A program made the translations under genes and the position numbers. Shown here one piece after another: positions 42,779 to 51,534 of a stretch of 64,000 bases of DNA. The first letter of the stretch is position 1; each line of letters opens with the position of its first letter. The stretch is from an uncultured bacterium (GTDB lineage: Bacteria; Verrucomicrobiota; Kiritimatiellia; CAIVKH01), in contig CAIVKH010000068.1 in assembly GCA_903906425.1 (NCBI GenBank), forward strand, positions 22,674 through 86,673, read 5' to 3'. The notes beneath the pieces were generated by a model. That model had not been told where the DNA came from and ran no database searches. It saw nothing but the letters and a program-made list of their open reading frames with translations.

Positions 42779-43921
42779 ATGTCTTCCCCGACCTTATCCG
42801 ACCGGCAGATACCCCAGCCGGAGCGATGGCCCCGATGGATGGATGCCGTCTGGTGTTTCATCGCCACACGACCTCTTATCGCCATGCTGGCCTACTATGC
42901 TAATCTAAGGATCGACAAGTTTAAGTATTTCACCCGCCATGCCCACTGGCTTGATCCGCTGTTTCAATGGGACGGACCCTGGTATTGGAGCATCGTCAAG
43001 GACGGTTATTCGTATGATCCGGATACGGCCAGCAATGTCGCCTTTTTTCCGCTTTATCCATTGCTGGTGAAACTTGCTTCATTCGTTATTGGCGACACGA
43101 TCCTGTCCGGCTTCATTGTATCTAATCTGTGTCTTCTTTTCGCCGGCGTCATGCTCTACAAGCTGTGCGAAGGCGAAGGGTGGGGACGCGACATCGCCCG
43201 CAAGTCGGTTCTATATATGTTCATCTTCCCCACCGGCTTCTTCGCGTCGGCCTATTACACCGAGGGACTCTTCCTTCTCCTGACGGTTTCAACATTCTAC
43301 TTCGCGCGACGGCGTGCGTGGTTCCCCGCGTGTCTACTCGCGGCCTTGGCCGGTGCGACGAAAATCTACGGTGTGCTTCTGGCCATTCCCCTGGGCATTG
43401 AGTATTTCGGCATTCAATCTAAGCGTCCCTTTGTCACGAGGCGAAAGCCCGGTCGGGACATCTTTTGGTTCGCGCTGATCCCGATGGGTGTGACGGCCTT
43501 CATGGGCTTCATGTACCTAAGGTTTGGAAATGCGATGGCATTTGTGCAGACGCAAGTGCATTGGAACCGGGTCAGCCTGACACTTGGAGCCACGTATGAG
43601 AGTCTTCTGCGCGTCAATCGCTTTGATCAGTTGCTGATCCTTGGATCTCTCGTAATTTTGGCCGTCTGCATGGGCGAGTTGCTCATGCGCCGGATTCCAC
43701 TGAGCTATGTGTCCTTCATCGTGGCGGTCATTCTTCTTGTAATGGTTTCGGGAACTCTCGTGTCCGTTCAACGGTATGTTTCAGGACTGTTTCCTGTTTT
43801 TGTCGGCGTGGCTTTCGTGGCGCAGCGCAACCAGATTATCGAACTTTTCATTACGGTACTGTTCTCCATGTTTATGGCGTTGTTTGTCATCCTGTTTTCA
43901 AGCGGATATAACATGTACTGA
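42779..43921 (+). CDS. GT-C mannosyltransferase, PIG-V (GT76)-like
   Basis: 380 aa with about nine transmembrane helices. The PIG-V-type loop is LDPLFQWDGPWYWSIVKDGY, where the W-D-G-x-W-Y stretch carries the catalytic Asp; VAFFPLYPLLVKL and MFIFPTGFFASAYYTEGLF follow in conserved places. It transfers a mannose-like residue from a polyprenyl phosphate on the periplasmic face. It follows a methyltransferase gene by 13 bp. A degenerate palindrome pair lies after its end. Confidence 0.85.
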   Translation: MSSPTLSDRQIPQPERWPRWMDAVWCFIATRPLIAMLAYYANLRIDKFKYFTRHAHWLDPLFQWDGPWYWSIVKDGYSYDPDTASNVAFFPLYPLLVKLASFVIGDTILSGFIVSNLCLLFAGVMLYKLCEGEGWGRDIARKSVLYMFIFPTGFFASAYYTEGLFLLLTVSTFYFARRRAWFPACLLAALAGATKIYGVLLAIPLGIEYFGIQSKRPFVTRRKPGRDIFWFALIPMGVTAFMGFMYLRFGNAMAFVQTQVHWNRVSLTLGATYESLLRVNRFDQLLILGSLVILAVCMGELLMRRIPLSYVSFIVAVILLVMVSGTLVSVQRYVSGLFPVFVGVAFVAQRNQIIELFITVLFSMFMALFVILFSSGYNMY

Positions 43922-44022
43922 CGCCCAGCCCCGCCAAGGTATTTTCAAGACCAGTCGCGAGATTCAGCATCGACCATAAAATCAAACCGCCCCGCACGAT
44001 CATGGTGCGATGTACCGCGAAT

Positions 44023-44069
44023 TTCCAATCTTTGAAAATGTTCGCGGCGATGATTTCCAAGGACTGGAA
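44023..44069. repeat. Degenerate palindrome pair, 32-bp spacing
   Basis: TTCCAATCTTTGAAA at 44023 and TTCCAAGGACTGGAA at 44055; the outer six bases on each side of the second are kept. Upstream of a GT2 gene. Recognised mostly by its exact spacing. Confidence 0.7.
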
Positions 44070-44138
44070 CTCAAGACCTGTGTTTCGTCGGCCCGCTCTG
44101 GGGTTGCGCACACGTCTGGCGGACGAGGGATGTGAGTC

Positions 44139-45086
44139 ATGACGGCGGAGCGCGAACTTCCGTTGGTGAGCGTCTGCATCGGTTCGTACAACCGCGAAAA
44201 GTACATCCGCGAAACGCTCGACAGTGTTTGCGGTCAAACGTATCCGAATATCGAAATTATCGTCGTGGACGATGCCTCGACGGACCGCACGGTTGAGATT
44301 GTTGAGAGTTACGGCCGTCGGGTGAGACTTGTCCGGGCAAAAAGAAATTCCGGACTTCCATCTGTTCCGCGCAACATGGCGCTGGCCGAAGCGACAGGTG
44401 AGTTCATCGCATTTCTGGATTCGGACGACTCGTGGCAGCCGGAGAAGATCGAAAAGCAAGTGCGGTTTCTCAATCAGAATTCCGAATGCGGTCTTGTCCA
44501 CTGCTATGCATGTCTCATGGATGGCGAGAGCCGGCGTGATGGAATCCGGCACGATGGAAACATGCCGCAGACGGGCATGTGTTTTTCCGCGTTGCTTCGT
44601 CATTGCTTCATCACGATGAGCACGGTCATGGTTCGTCGTGACGTCCTGACGAAGGTTGGCGCGTTCAATCCCGACCCCCGCTACCGGGCACGAGAGGACT
44701 TGGAATGGCTGCTTCGCGTTGCACGACAGTGGCCTGTTGGACTCATCAGCGAACCGCTGGCGAATTATCGCCGCGCAGCGACGGGCATCAGCCAGCAATT
44801 AGGCGCGTGGCGATCGCTGCCGGAGGATACTGTCGCGCATCGGTTGATCGTGGATCGACCAGACATCTGGCAGGGTGTTGTTCCACGAAGCGAAGTGGTC
44901 GCTGCATATGTCAACGCAGCACTAGAGAACTGCCAATACTGGCGCGATCGAGGTTTTCCCGATCGCGCTCTGTGGTTCGCGTGGAACGCGCTGAAAGCCT
45001 CGCCCGGTCGCGGCGAGATCTGGGCGGGGCTTCTCAAGTCGCTGGGCAGAAAGTTTGTACCAGCCACGCGAACGTGTCCCGCATGA
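44139..45086 (+). CDS. GT2 glycosyltransferase
   Basis: 315 aa. PLVSVCIGSYNREKYIRETL, IIVVDDASTDRTVEIV, the metal-binding DSDD in FIAFLDSDDSWQPEKI, and MVRRDVLTKVGAFNPDPRYR with REDLEWLLRVA as the acceptor-side region. No transmembrane segment is seen. It is bounded on both sides by palindrome clusters, so it may be a single-gene unit. Confidence 0.9.
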   Translation: MTAERELPLVSVCIGSYNREKYIRETLDSVCGQTYPNIEIIVVDDASTDRTVEIVESYGRRVRLVRAKRNSGLPSVPRNMALAEATGEFIAFLDSDDSWQPEKIEKQVRFLNQNSECGLVHCYACLMDGESRRDGIRHDGNMPQTGMCFSALLRHCFITMSTVMVRRDVLTKVGAFNPDPRYRAREDLEWLLRVARQWPVGLISEPLANYRRAATGISQQLGAWRSLPEDTVAHRLIVDRPDIWQGVVPRSEVVAAYVNAALENCQYWRDRGFPDRALWFAWNALKASPGRGEIWAGLLKSLGRKFVPATRTCPA

Positions 45087-45087
45087 C

Positions 45088-45134
45088 TTACAATGAATGA
45101 ATATTCTCTGCGCGATGGCTTCCAATGATTGGAA
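45088..45134. repeat. Palindrome pair, 32-bp spacing (first copy degenerate)
   Basis: 45120-45134 is perfect; the sequence exactly 32 bp before (45088-45102, TTACAATGAATGAAT) matches 11 of 15. The pair stands between the GT2 stop and the flavoprotein start. Confidence 0.8.
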
Positions 45135-45166
45135 GCTTCCGACACGAACGGCAGGCATGATTTGAA

Positions 45167-46582
45167 ATGAACGAGACCGAATATCTGATTATTGGGGCCG
45201 GTCCGACGGGCCTGGGCGCGGCATCGCGGTTGAACGAGCGGAAGCAAGACTGGCACATGCTGGAGGCGGTTGACGGCTTCGGCGGGTTGGCGGCCACGTT
45301 CAAGGATGAGCGGGGATTTTTATGGGATCAGGGCGGGCACGTCCAGTTTTCACACTACGACACGTTCGACCGGTACATGAACCTCGCGCTGGGAGCGGAT
45401 GGCTGGCTGCCGCATCAGCGCGAAAGCTGGTGCTGGGTGCGCAGGCGCTGGGTGCCGTATCCGTTTCAGAACAATCTTCATCGTCTCGAAAAAGAAGACC
45501 GGTGGAAGTGCGTGAAGGGATTACTAGACGCGGCAGAGAGTCAACGGGCCGGCACAATCGGCGTGCGCAAATCGCAGATCGAAAATTTCGCGGAGTGGAT
45601 GCTCGCGACGTTTGGCGAAGGCGTGACGGAAATCTTCATGCGGCCCTACAATTTCAAGGTATGGGCGTTCCCCGCGGAACAGTTGGATCGCGGCTGGATC
45701 GGCGAGCGCGTCGCCGTTCCAGCGCTTAAAAATGTTTTGAAGTCGATTTGCACGGGCGAGGACTCTGTTTCATGGGGGCCGAACGCTGTTTTCCGCTTTC
45801 CCCAATCCGGCGGCACCGGTGCGGTTTGGAATGCAATCGGGAGGATGCTGCGGCAAGAGCGCATTTCGCTTTCGACACCGGTCGTTCACGTTGATGTGGC
45901 AGGACGGACCGTCGAAACGGCAGGCGGTGCGCGGTGGAAGTATCGCCAGCTCATCAGCACAATTCCCCTCGACAAGCTCATCGCGCTCGCACCCGGCGTC
46001 GTTGCTTCGGATGCCGCGAACGGTCTGCTTTTCTCGGCCACGAATGTCGTCGGCATCGGACTCGCCGGACAGCCGCCCGAACATCTGAGGACGAAATGCT
46101 GGATGTATTTTCCTGAATCCAACAGCCCGTACTATCGCGTCACGGTGTTCAGCAACTACAGTCCGAACAACGTTCCGCTGCCGGGCAGGCAGTGGTCGCT
46201 AATGACCGAGACTTCGGAGAGCAGCGAGAAACCGGTGCGCCATGAAACGCTTGTTGAGGATACGATCAATGCGCTGGTCGAGGACGGCCTGATACCTGAC
46301 CGATCCGCAATTTGCTCGCGGACCCTCCGTCGTCTGCCGCAGGCGTATCCAACGCCGTTCCTCGGTCGCGATGCCGTGGTCCATCCGATTTTGCGTGCGT
46401 TCGAGTCGAGAGACATTTGGAGTCGAGGTCGTTTCGGCGCGTGGAAATATGAGGCTGCAAACCAGGACCACTCCTTCGCGCAAGGCTACGAATGCGTCGA
46501 ACGGTTGCTCGCAAGCGGCGAAGCCGAAATGGAGCCCACTCTCTTTACCCCGACCCTTGTCAACGGCCGTCGCAACCCATAG
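45167..46582 (+). CDS. FAD-dependent UDP-galactopyranose mutase-like oxidoreductase, paralogue 1
   Basis: 471 aa. FAD-binding N-terminus EYLIIGAGPTGLGAASRL, then HMLEAVDGFGGLAATF, WDQGGHVQFSHYDTFDRYMN and RRRWVPYPFQNNLHRL. The YPFQNN motif and C-terminal GRFGAWKYEAANQDHSF are shared with the UGM/amine-oxidase-like family. UGM converts UDP-galactopyranose to the furanose, but relatives oxidise other sugars. It is about 1 kb from a paralogue at 47637, with a glycosyltransferase in between on the other strand. Full-length with no obvious lesion. Confidence 0.82.
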   Translation: MNETEYLIIGAGPTGLGAASRLNERKQDWHMLEAVDGFGGLAATFKDERGFLWDQGGHVQFSHYDTFDRYMNLALGADGWLPHQRESWCWVRRRWVPYPFQNNLHRLEKEDRWKCVKGLLDAAESQRAGTIGVRKSQIENFAEWMLATFGEGVTEIFMRPYNFKVWAFPAEQLDRGWIGERVAVPALKNVLKSICTGEDSVSWGPNAVFRFPQSGGTGAVWNAIGRMLRQERISLSTPVVHVDVAGRTVETAGGARWKYRQLISTIPLDKLIALAPGVVASDAANGLLFSATNVVGIGLAGQPPEHLRTKCWMYFPESNSPYYRVTVFSNYSPNNVPLPGRQWSLMTETSESSEKPVRHETLVEDTINALVEDGLIPDRSAICSRTLRRLPQAYPTPFLGRDAVVHPILRAFESRDIWSRGRFGAWKYEAANQDHSFAQGYECVERLLASGEAEMEPTLFTPTLVNGRRNP

Positions 46583-46600
46583 TCTCCAATGAGTGGGAAT

Positions 46601-47524
46601 TTATTTTTTTTTGAAGCGACGTTTCAGGGCGTCGGGAATTTGCGGAAGCGTCCGCGACATGCGTGCTGCGAAACGAGAGAGCTGGCCCATTTTTTCGCCA
46701 AGGTTCGACTCGCGAATGTCTTCAAGAAGCGACGTGCGGTCGAGCCAGTTTTGCTGCACAAAAAATGAGTAGTGGTGGACGAGTGCGCGCGTGACAAGGA
46801 CGATGAATTTTTTGTGTTCGGGAATCCACCTGCCCCATCCGTTTTCGTCCTCCTCTGGTACGCCGCCGATTTCTTGCCAGTGCCGGTAGTCGTAACAAAG
46901 GCAATTGATGCTGAACGGATATGAAAACGTGATGAAGTCATCACCCGGAGCCGTGCGAAGTTTTACGTTGGCGTCGTCGAGATTTAGAAACTTCCGCATC
47001 ATGAATTCCGCCTGCTGCGGATACAGCCAGACCGGCCCCATTCGGTCGGTGACAATCGGTTTGTTGAAGCGCCGCGTGTATTCCGCGCCGATTTCAGGAA
47101 ACGTCGTGAGCAGGTGGAACGCGCCGCGCTGGTTGTTAGTGACCACCGGCGTGATGAGCGAGAGGTTCGTGTCGTGACGGAATTTTTCGTACGCCTCGGA
47201 AAGTTTCACGTCCCAGTCGCGCGAAACGAACGTGTCTTCATCGATTTTGAAATACAGCGATTCGGGATGCCGGCGCACGCATTCGTTCTGCAAATTCGAA
47301 ATGAATTTCCCGCGCCCGCGCGGACCGGAAATCAAGTCCCATTTGACGGAAGGATTTTTTTCGACGAGGCTGTCGATCCACTCGCGATGTCGCCCTTCGA
47401 CGCCGTTGCAGAGCAGGCAGACGTGATCGAATCGTGCGAGCGATTCCCGCTTCAAGAGATCCATGCAAAGCTTCAGGCAGTCGAGCCGGTGGCTGGTTAA
47501 AATCATGAGAATTTTTTGTTGCAT
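46601..47524 (-). CDS. GT-A-type glycosyltransferase (putative)
   Basis: 307 aa from ATG 47524. MQQKILMILTSHRLDCLKLC starts the nucleotide-binding fold, and KIDEDTFVSRDWD gives the D-x-D motif. EWIDSLVEKNPSVKWDL, LSLITPVVTNNQRGAFHL and TAPGDDFITFSYPF are further conserved. It ends in a basic tail ALKRRFKKK. I cannot assign it to a CAZy family. It is convergent with the first flavoprotein (18 bp) and divergent from the second, so it is probably an independent unit. Confidence 0.7.
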   Translation of the reverse strand: MQQKILMILTSHRLDCLKLCMDLLKRESLARFDHVCLLCNGVEGRHREWIDSLVEKNPSVKWDLISGPRGRGKFISNLQNECVRRHPESLYFKIDEDTFVSRDWDVKLSEAYEKFRHDTNLSLITPVVTNNQRGAFHLLTTFPEIGAEYTRRFNKPIVTDRMGPVWLYPQQAEFMMRKFLNLDDANVKLRTAPGDDFITFSYPFSINCLCYDYRHWQEIGGVPEEDENGWGRWIPEHKKFIVLVTRALVHHYSFFVQQNWLDRTSLLEDIRESNLGEKMGQLSRFAARMSRTLPQIPDALKRRFKKK

Positions 47525-47636
47525 TCTTTTCAGTGCCTTTTTTGAAAGCGCTGCGCAAATTATCCACACTGGCGCGCGATGTCGTGCCAATTATTTTCTG
47601 TGCGACATCGAAAGATCACTTGATATTTAGGGCGTA

Positions 47637-49019
47637 ATGAATCGCTCTGAAAGAATTCTGATTATAGGCGCGGGACCCACCGGGCTTGGCGCGGCTTGGC
47701 GGCTGAACGAACTTGGCCAGACGAACTGGCGCTTGATCGAACGCAGTTCGCACGTCGGCGGACTCGCCGCGTCGGTTCGCGACGCGTTCGGATTCACATG
47801 GGATTTCGCGGTCCACGTCGCGCATTCGCACTACCATTATTTCGACCGTCTGATGGAAATCGTGCTGCCCGGTGGTTTCTACACCCACGAACGCCGCTCG
47901 TGGGTTCGCGAATACGGCGCGTGGATTCCGTATCCGTTTCAGTACAATTTCCGGCACCTGCCCGCCGTAGCGCGCGACGAATGTCTCGATGGTTTGCGCG
48001 CGATCGCCGGTACAAAGAATCCACCTCCACGGAATTTCGAGGAATGGATCATGAACAGCTCCGGCACCGGTATTGCGAAGCATTTCATGGTTCCATATAA
48101 TTCGAAAATTTGGCGTACCGAGCCATGCGCAATGAACTGCCACTGGCTTGGCGACCGCGTTCCTGTTGTCGATCTCGTCCGTGTCGAGCGCAACCTGTGC
48201 GAGGGGCGTGACGACGTGACATGGGGACCGAACCAAACGTTCCAATTTCCGAAGACGGGTGGCACGGGCGCGATTTGGGAGGCGATGGCGGCGAGGCTTC
48301 CGCGTGAACGCATCTCGCTCTCGACGGCACTGCTCTCCATCAACCGCGATGCGCATCACGCGACATTCTCCGACGGGACTGTCGAACGCTATGACACGAT
48401 CATCTCTTCAATTCCAGTGCCGCGCCTGACCGAAATGGTCGGCGACGGATTGCTGCACGACGCGGCAAGTCGATTGCGATACACGCATGTTCAGGTCGCG
48501 TGCGTCGCCTGCGATTTTCCAATTCCGCCCGAGCTTGCTGACAAGACGTGGGTCTATTGTCCCGAAGACACGATCTTCTATCGCGTCACGCCGTTTTCGA
48601 TTTTCTCGGCGGCCCACGTTCCCGACCCAGCGAAACATTGCTCGTTCATGTGCGAAATCTCGACGCCCGGCGACGGAACGATCCTGCCCGAAGCCGAGAT
48701 CGCGCAGCGCACACTTGAAGGTCTGCGCACGTCGGGGATGGTCAACGCCACGCCGCAAAATTCCCGCGTATTTCACATGAAGGCGGAGTTCGGCTATCCC
48801 GTGCCCACCACCGATCGCGATGATTTGCTGAACATCTTGATTCCCGGACTCGAACGATCTGGTATTTTCAGCCGCGGCCGTTTTGGCGGGTGGAAATACG
48901 AAGTCGCAAACATGGACCACTCGGTCATGCAGGGCGTCGAAGCCGCGAATCGGATCGTGAATGGCGAGAAAGAAATCACCTGGGCGCAGCCGAATATCGT
49001 CAATGTCGGCAAACAATAA
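47637..49019 (+). CDS. FAD-dependent UDP-galactopyranose mutase-like oxidoreductase, paralogue 2
   Basis: 460 aa. ERILIIGAGPTGLGAAWRL (FAD), DFAVHVAHSHYHYFDRLMEI, YGAWIPYPFQYNFRHL, and late GRFGGWKYEVANMDHSV. It aligns over its length with the gene at 45167 (shared YPFQ, FMVPYN/FMRPYN, GGTGAIWEA/GGTGAVWNA motifs), so they are duplicates that diverged. Two mutase-like enzymes may act on two different sugars or in sequence. The start ATG follows the divergent gene by about 110 bp. Confidence 0.82.
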   Translation: MNRSERILIIGAGPTGLGAAWRLNELGQTNWRLIERSSHVGGLAASVRDAFGFTWDFAVHVAHSHYHYFDRLMEIVLPGGFYTHERRSWVREYGAWIPYPFQYNFRHLPAVARDECLDGLRAIAGTKNPPPRNFEEWIMNSSGTGIAKHFMVPYNSKIWRTEPCAMNCHWLGDRVPVVDLVRVERNLCEGRDDVTWGPNQTFQFPKTGGTGAIWEAMAARLPRERISLSTALLSINRDAHHATFSDGTVERYDTIISSIPVPRLTEMVGDGLLHDAASRLRYTHVQVACVACDFPIPPELADKTWVYCPEDTIFYRVTPFSIFSAAHVPDPAKHCSFMCEISTPGDGTILPEAEIAQRTLEGLRTSGMVNATPQNSRVFHMKAEFGYPVPTTDRDDLLNILIPGLERSGIFSRGRFGGWKYEVANMDHSVMQGVEAANRIVNGEKEITWAQPNIVNVGKQ

Positions 49020-49168
49020 AATGTCACGTGTCTGCTTCTGATGTCTGCGCGCAAGAAAATCACGGCCTCAGCGCGCCATTGGGTTGGCATGGCCTTGAGC
49101 CTCGCGCAGGGCCGGTGCGTCTGTTCTTGAGAAATTGTGAATCAACAAATCGCCAGGAGCACGCCCTT

Positions 49169-49215
49169 TTCCAATGATTGGAAATTTATGAAACCGAAAT
49201 TGCCAATCATTGGAA
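49169..49215. repeat. Palindrome pair, 32-bp spacing
   Basis: 49169-49183 is perfect (centre G); 49201-49215 has one mismatch (TGCCAATCATTGGAA). Spacer ATTTATGAAACCGAAAT. It lies about 50 bp upstream of the GT4 start. Confidence 0.92.
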
Positions 49216-49264
49216 AAATGCGCAGCCGTCGTCACGGCCGTTCGGCGCAAGCGGAAGTCCGGCC

Positions 49265-50398
49265 ATGAAAGTCTCGTTTCTAGTTCCTGACATCAATTCT
49301 TCTGCGCTTGGTGCGGCCACCGGACTTGCGCGGCACTTGATGCCGGAATTCGAAACAGAAATCGTCGGTCCCGATCTCGGTCACGGCGTCTGCCCGATGT
49401 ATCGCGGAGCGTTTCCGTACACCGTCGTGCCCGCGCTGAGAATTTATCGTTTTCCCGAATATTTCCGCGAATCGCGCGAACTCGCACGCGCCGTCACCGG
49501 TGATGTCATTATCGCGGTCAAGGCCGCCGCCAGCACCATTCCCGTCGCGCTGCGGCTCAAACGGGAACGCGGCGTAAAAGTCGTCGCGTATCTCGACGAA
49601 TGGGATGGCGCGCTTTATCACCGGCTCTCCGCCAGCGAAAAAATTTCACGCTGGCTCCATCATGCGCATCATCCGCTCGACGACGTCTATTATCCGCTCG
49701 TAGAAAAACAAATTCCGCAATGCGACCTCGTCATCAGCACGACGACATTTCTGCAAAACAAATTCGGCGGCGAGATCGTCCACATGGGCGTGAACACCGA
49801 CTGGTTCAAACCGCAGCCGCCGGAAGCGACGGCGGCGCTTCGCAAACAATTCGGACTCGATGGTAAAAAACTGATCGTGTTCGGTGGCGTCGTCCGTCCG
49901 CACAAAGGAATCGAACTGATCCTCGACGCGCTCGTCCAGCTTTCCCGCGATAACATCCGGTTCGTCATCGTCGGGCCGAAGAATGTACATGTTGAAGAAC
50001 TGTTTCGAAATCCGGCACGGCTTCCGTTTCTCGTCGCAACCGGCCCGCAGCCGAAAAACAAGATGCCGCAGTTTCTCGACCTAGCCGATCTGTGCGTCCT
50101 GCCGCTCGACCAAAGCCTGCTCGCACAATCGCAGATGCCCTGCAAAATTTTCGAAGCGATGGCAATGGCCAAACCGGTGATCGCCACGGACATTTCCGAT
50201 CTTCCGCTTGTCGTGAAAGGCTGCGGGCGGCTCGTACCGGCGAACCATGCGGGGGCGCTGGCTGATGCCATCGCCGACGTTCTCGATCACCCGGACGAAT
50301 CGGCAAAAATGGGCATGGCCGCTCGCGAAAAATGCATTCGAGAATACAGTTGCGCAACAACGCGCGCGAAATTGCAGCAATTGATCGGCGGTTTGTGA
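49265..50398 (+). CDS. GT4 glycosyltransferase
   Basis: 377 aa from ATG 49265; an earlier in-frame start would run through the palindrome and is not used. MKVSFLVPDINSSALGAATG starts the acceptor half. The donor half carries KLIVFGGVVRPHKGIELILD, IRFVIVGPKNVHVEELF, and DLCVLPLDQSLLAQSQMPCK followed by IFEAMAMAKPVIATDIS with the E-x7-E pair region. It is followed by another GT4 overlapping by one base (TGATG), so both are made together. Confidence 0.88.
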   Translation: MKVSFLVPDINSSALGAATGLARHLMPEFETEIVGPDLGHGVCPMYRGAFPYTVVPALRIYRFPEYFRESRELARAVTGDVIIAVKAAASTIPVALRLKRERGVKVVAYLDEWDGALYHRLSASEKISRWLHHAHHPLDDVYYPLVEKQIPQCDLVISTTTFLQNKFGGEIVHMGVNTDWFKPQPPEATAALRKQFGLDGKKLIVFGGVVRPHKGIELILDALVQLSRDNIRFVIVGPKNVHVEELFRNPARLPFLVATGPQPKNKMPQFLDLADLCVLPLDQSLLAQSQMPCKIFEAMAMAKPVIATDISDLPLVVKGCGRLVPANHAGALADAIADVLDHPDESAKMGMAAREKCIREYSCATTRAKLQQLIGGL

Positions 50399-51534
50399 TG
50401 CGAGTCCTTTTCGTCAACCGGATGCTCTCGATCGAGCGCGGTGGTGGCGAAACATTCGATCTCGAAATTTCGCGACACCTCGAAAAACTCGGGTGCGAAA
50501 TTTCGCATCTGTCAGGGATTCCCGTCTTCAGCGGCGCAAGAATTCAGCCTCAACATCCGCGTTCACACATGATCCGTTCGCCCTATTTCGGCTGGTTTCC
50601 GTGGGACAAAATCAAAGGCGGATGGCGGCTGCGAATGCTGGATTTCGCTTTGTTTGAGCGAGAAGCCGCGAAATGGGCCGCCGCCCACGTCGGCGAATTC
50701 GACGTGATTCAAGTCTGCGAATTGCCGACATTCGTGATGGAGTGGAAGAACCTTCGAATGCCACCGCCGGTCGTCATGCGTCTCACGGCACCGGATTACT
50801 ACGATGCTTCGGGCGCTATCAAACTGGCGAACGCAGTAATCGCAAGCGGGGCGACAATGGCCGCTGTTGCAAAGGAAAGTCGTCCCGATTGTGCGGACAT
50901 TCCAAACGGCGTGGACACGGAAATGTTTTATCCGCATCACTCAACGTTTCGCGCTGCGCACGGAATTGCTACGGTTGATTTTGTGATCTTGTTTGTCGCG
51001 CGTTTTCAATCCGTCAAGAACCATGCGATGTTGGTGCGCGCCTTTTCAAAATTCCTGCCATCGCGGCCTGACGCAAAACTGGTGTTCGCCGGAAGCGGGC
51101 CACTGGAATCCGAAATCCGAAAGAATTGTGACGCGCTTGGCGTGACGAAATCCGTGATGTTCCTTGGCGAAGTCGCGTTCAAGGATTTGCCCGACATCTA
51201 TGCCGCCGCCGACCTGAAAGTGATTGCAAGTGATTATGAATCGTTTTGTTTCGCGGCTCTCGAAGCGATGGCAACTGCACTGCCGCTGGTCGTGACCGAC
51301 ACGGACTGGGTCCCGAAATTAATCGGCGGCGGTGAAGGCGGACGAATCGTTCCCAAACGCAATGCCGATGCAATGTGCTCGGCGATGTCAGAACTCGCCG
51401 CCCGTCCCGACCTGCGCGCGAAAATGGGACGATGGAATCGCGAACATGTCATCGCAGATTACGGCTGGGAATCAAGCGCTCGCAAACTTCACAGCTTGTA
51501 CAATCGTCTTTGCAATTCTTCGCTTTGCCCATGA
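50398..51534 (+). CDS. GT4 glycosyltransferase
   Basis: 378 aa, TGATG coupling with the preceding GT4 and ATGA overlap with the following CapK-like gene. MRVLFVNRMLSIERGGGETF, VMRLTAPDYYDASGAIKL, FVILFVARFQSVKNHAMLVR (donor region), LVFAGSGPLESEIRKNC, and DYESFCFAALEAMATALPLV. The serine/phenylalanine-rich E-x-F-C loop is typical of GT4. It probably extends the same chain as its neighbours. Confidence 0.88.
   Translation: MRVLFVNRMLSIERGGGETFDLEISRHLEKLGCEISHLSGIPVFSGARIQPQHPRSHMIRSPYFGWFPWDKIKGGWRLRMLDFALFEREAAKWAAAHVGEFDVIQVCELPTFVMEWKNLRMPPPVVMRLTAPDYYDASGAIKLANAVIASGATMAAVAKESRPDCADIPNGVDTEMFYPHHSTFRAAHGIATVDFVILFVARFQSVKNHAMLVRAFSKFLPSRPDAKLVFAGSGPLESEIRKNCDALGVTKSVMFLGEVAFKDLPDIYAAADLKVIASDYESFCFAALEAMATALPLVVTDTDWVPKLIGGGEGGRIVPKRNADAMCSAMSELAARPDLRAKMGRWNREHVIADYGWESSARKLHSLYNRLCNSSLCP

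Noticed and set aside
46584..46599. Possible extra degenerate palindrome (CTCCAATGAGTGGGAA)
   Set aside because: Several mismatches and nothing like a partner 32 bp to either side.
46600..46614. T-rich tract as terminator after the first flavoprotein
   Set aside because: The T run encodes the lysine tail of the convergent gene and no stable stem precedes it.
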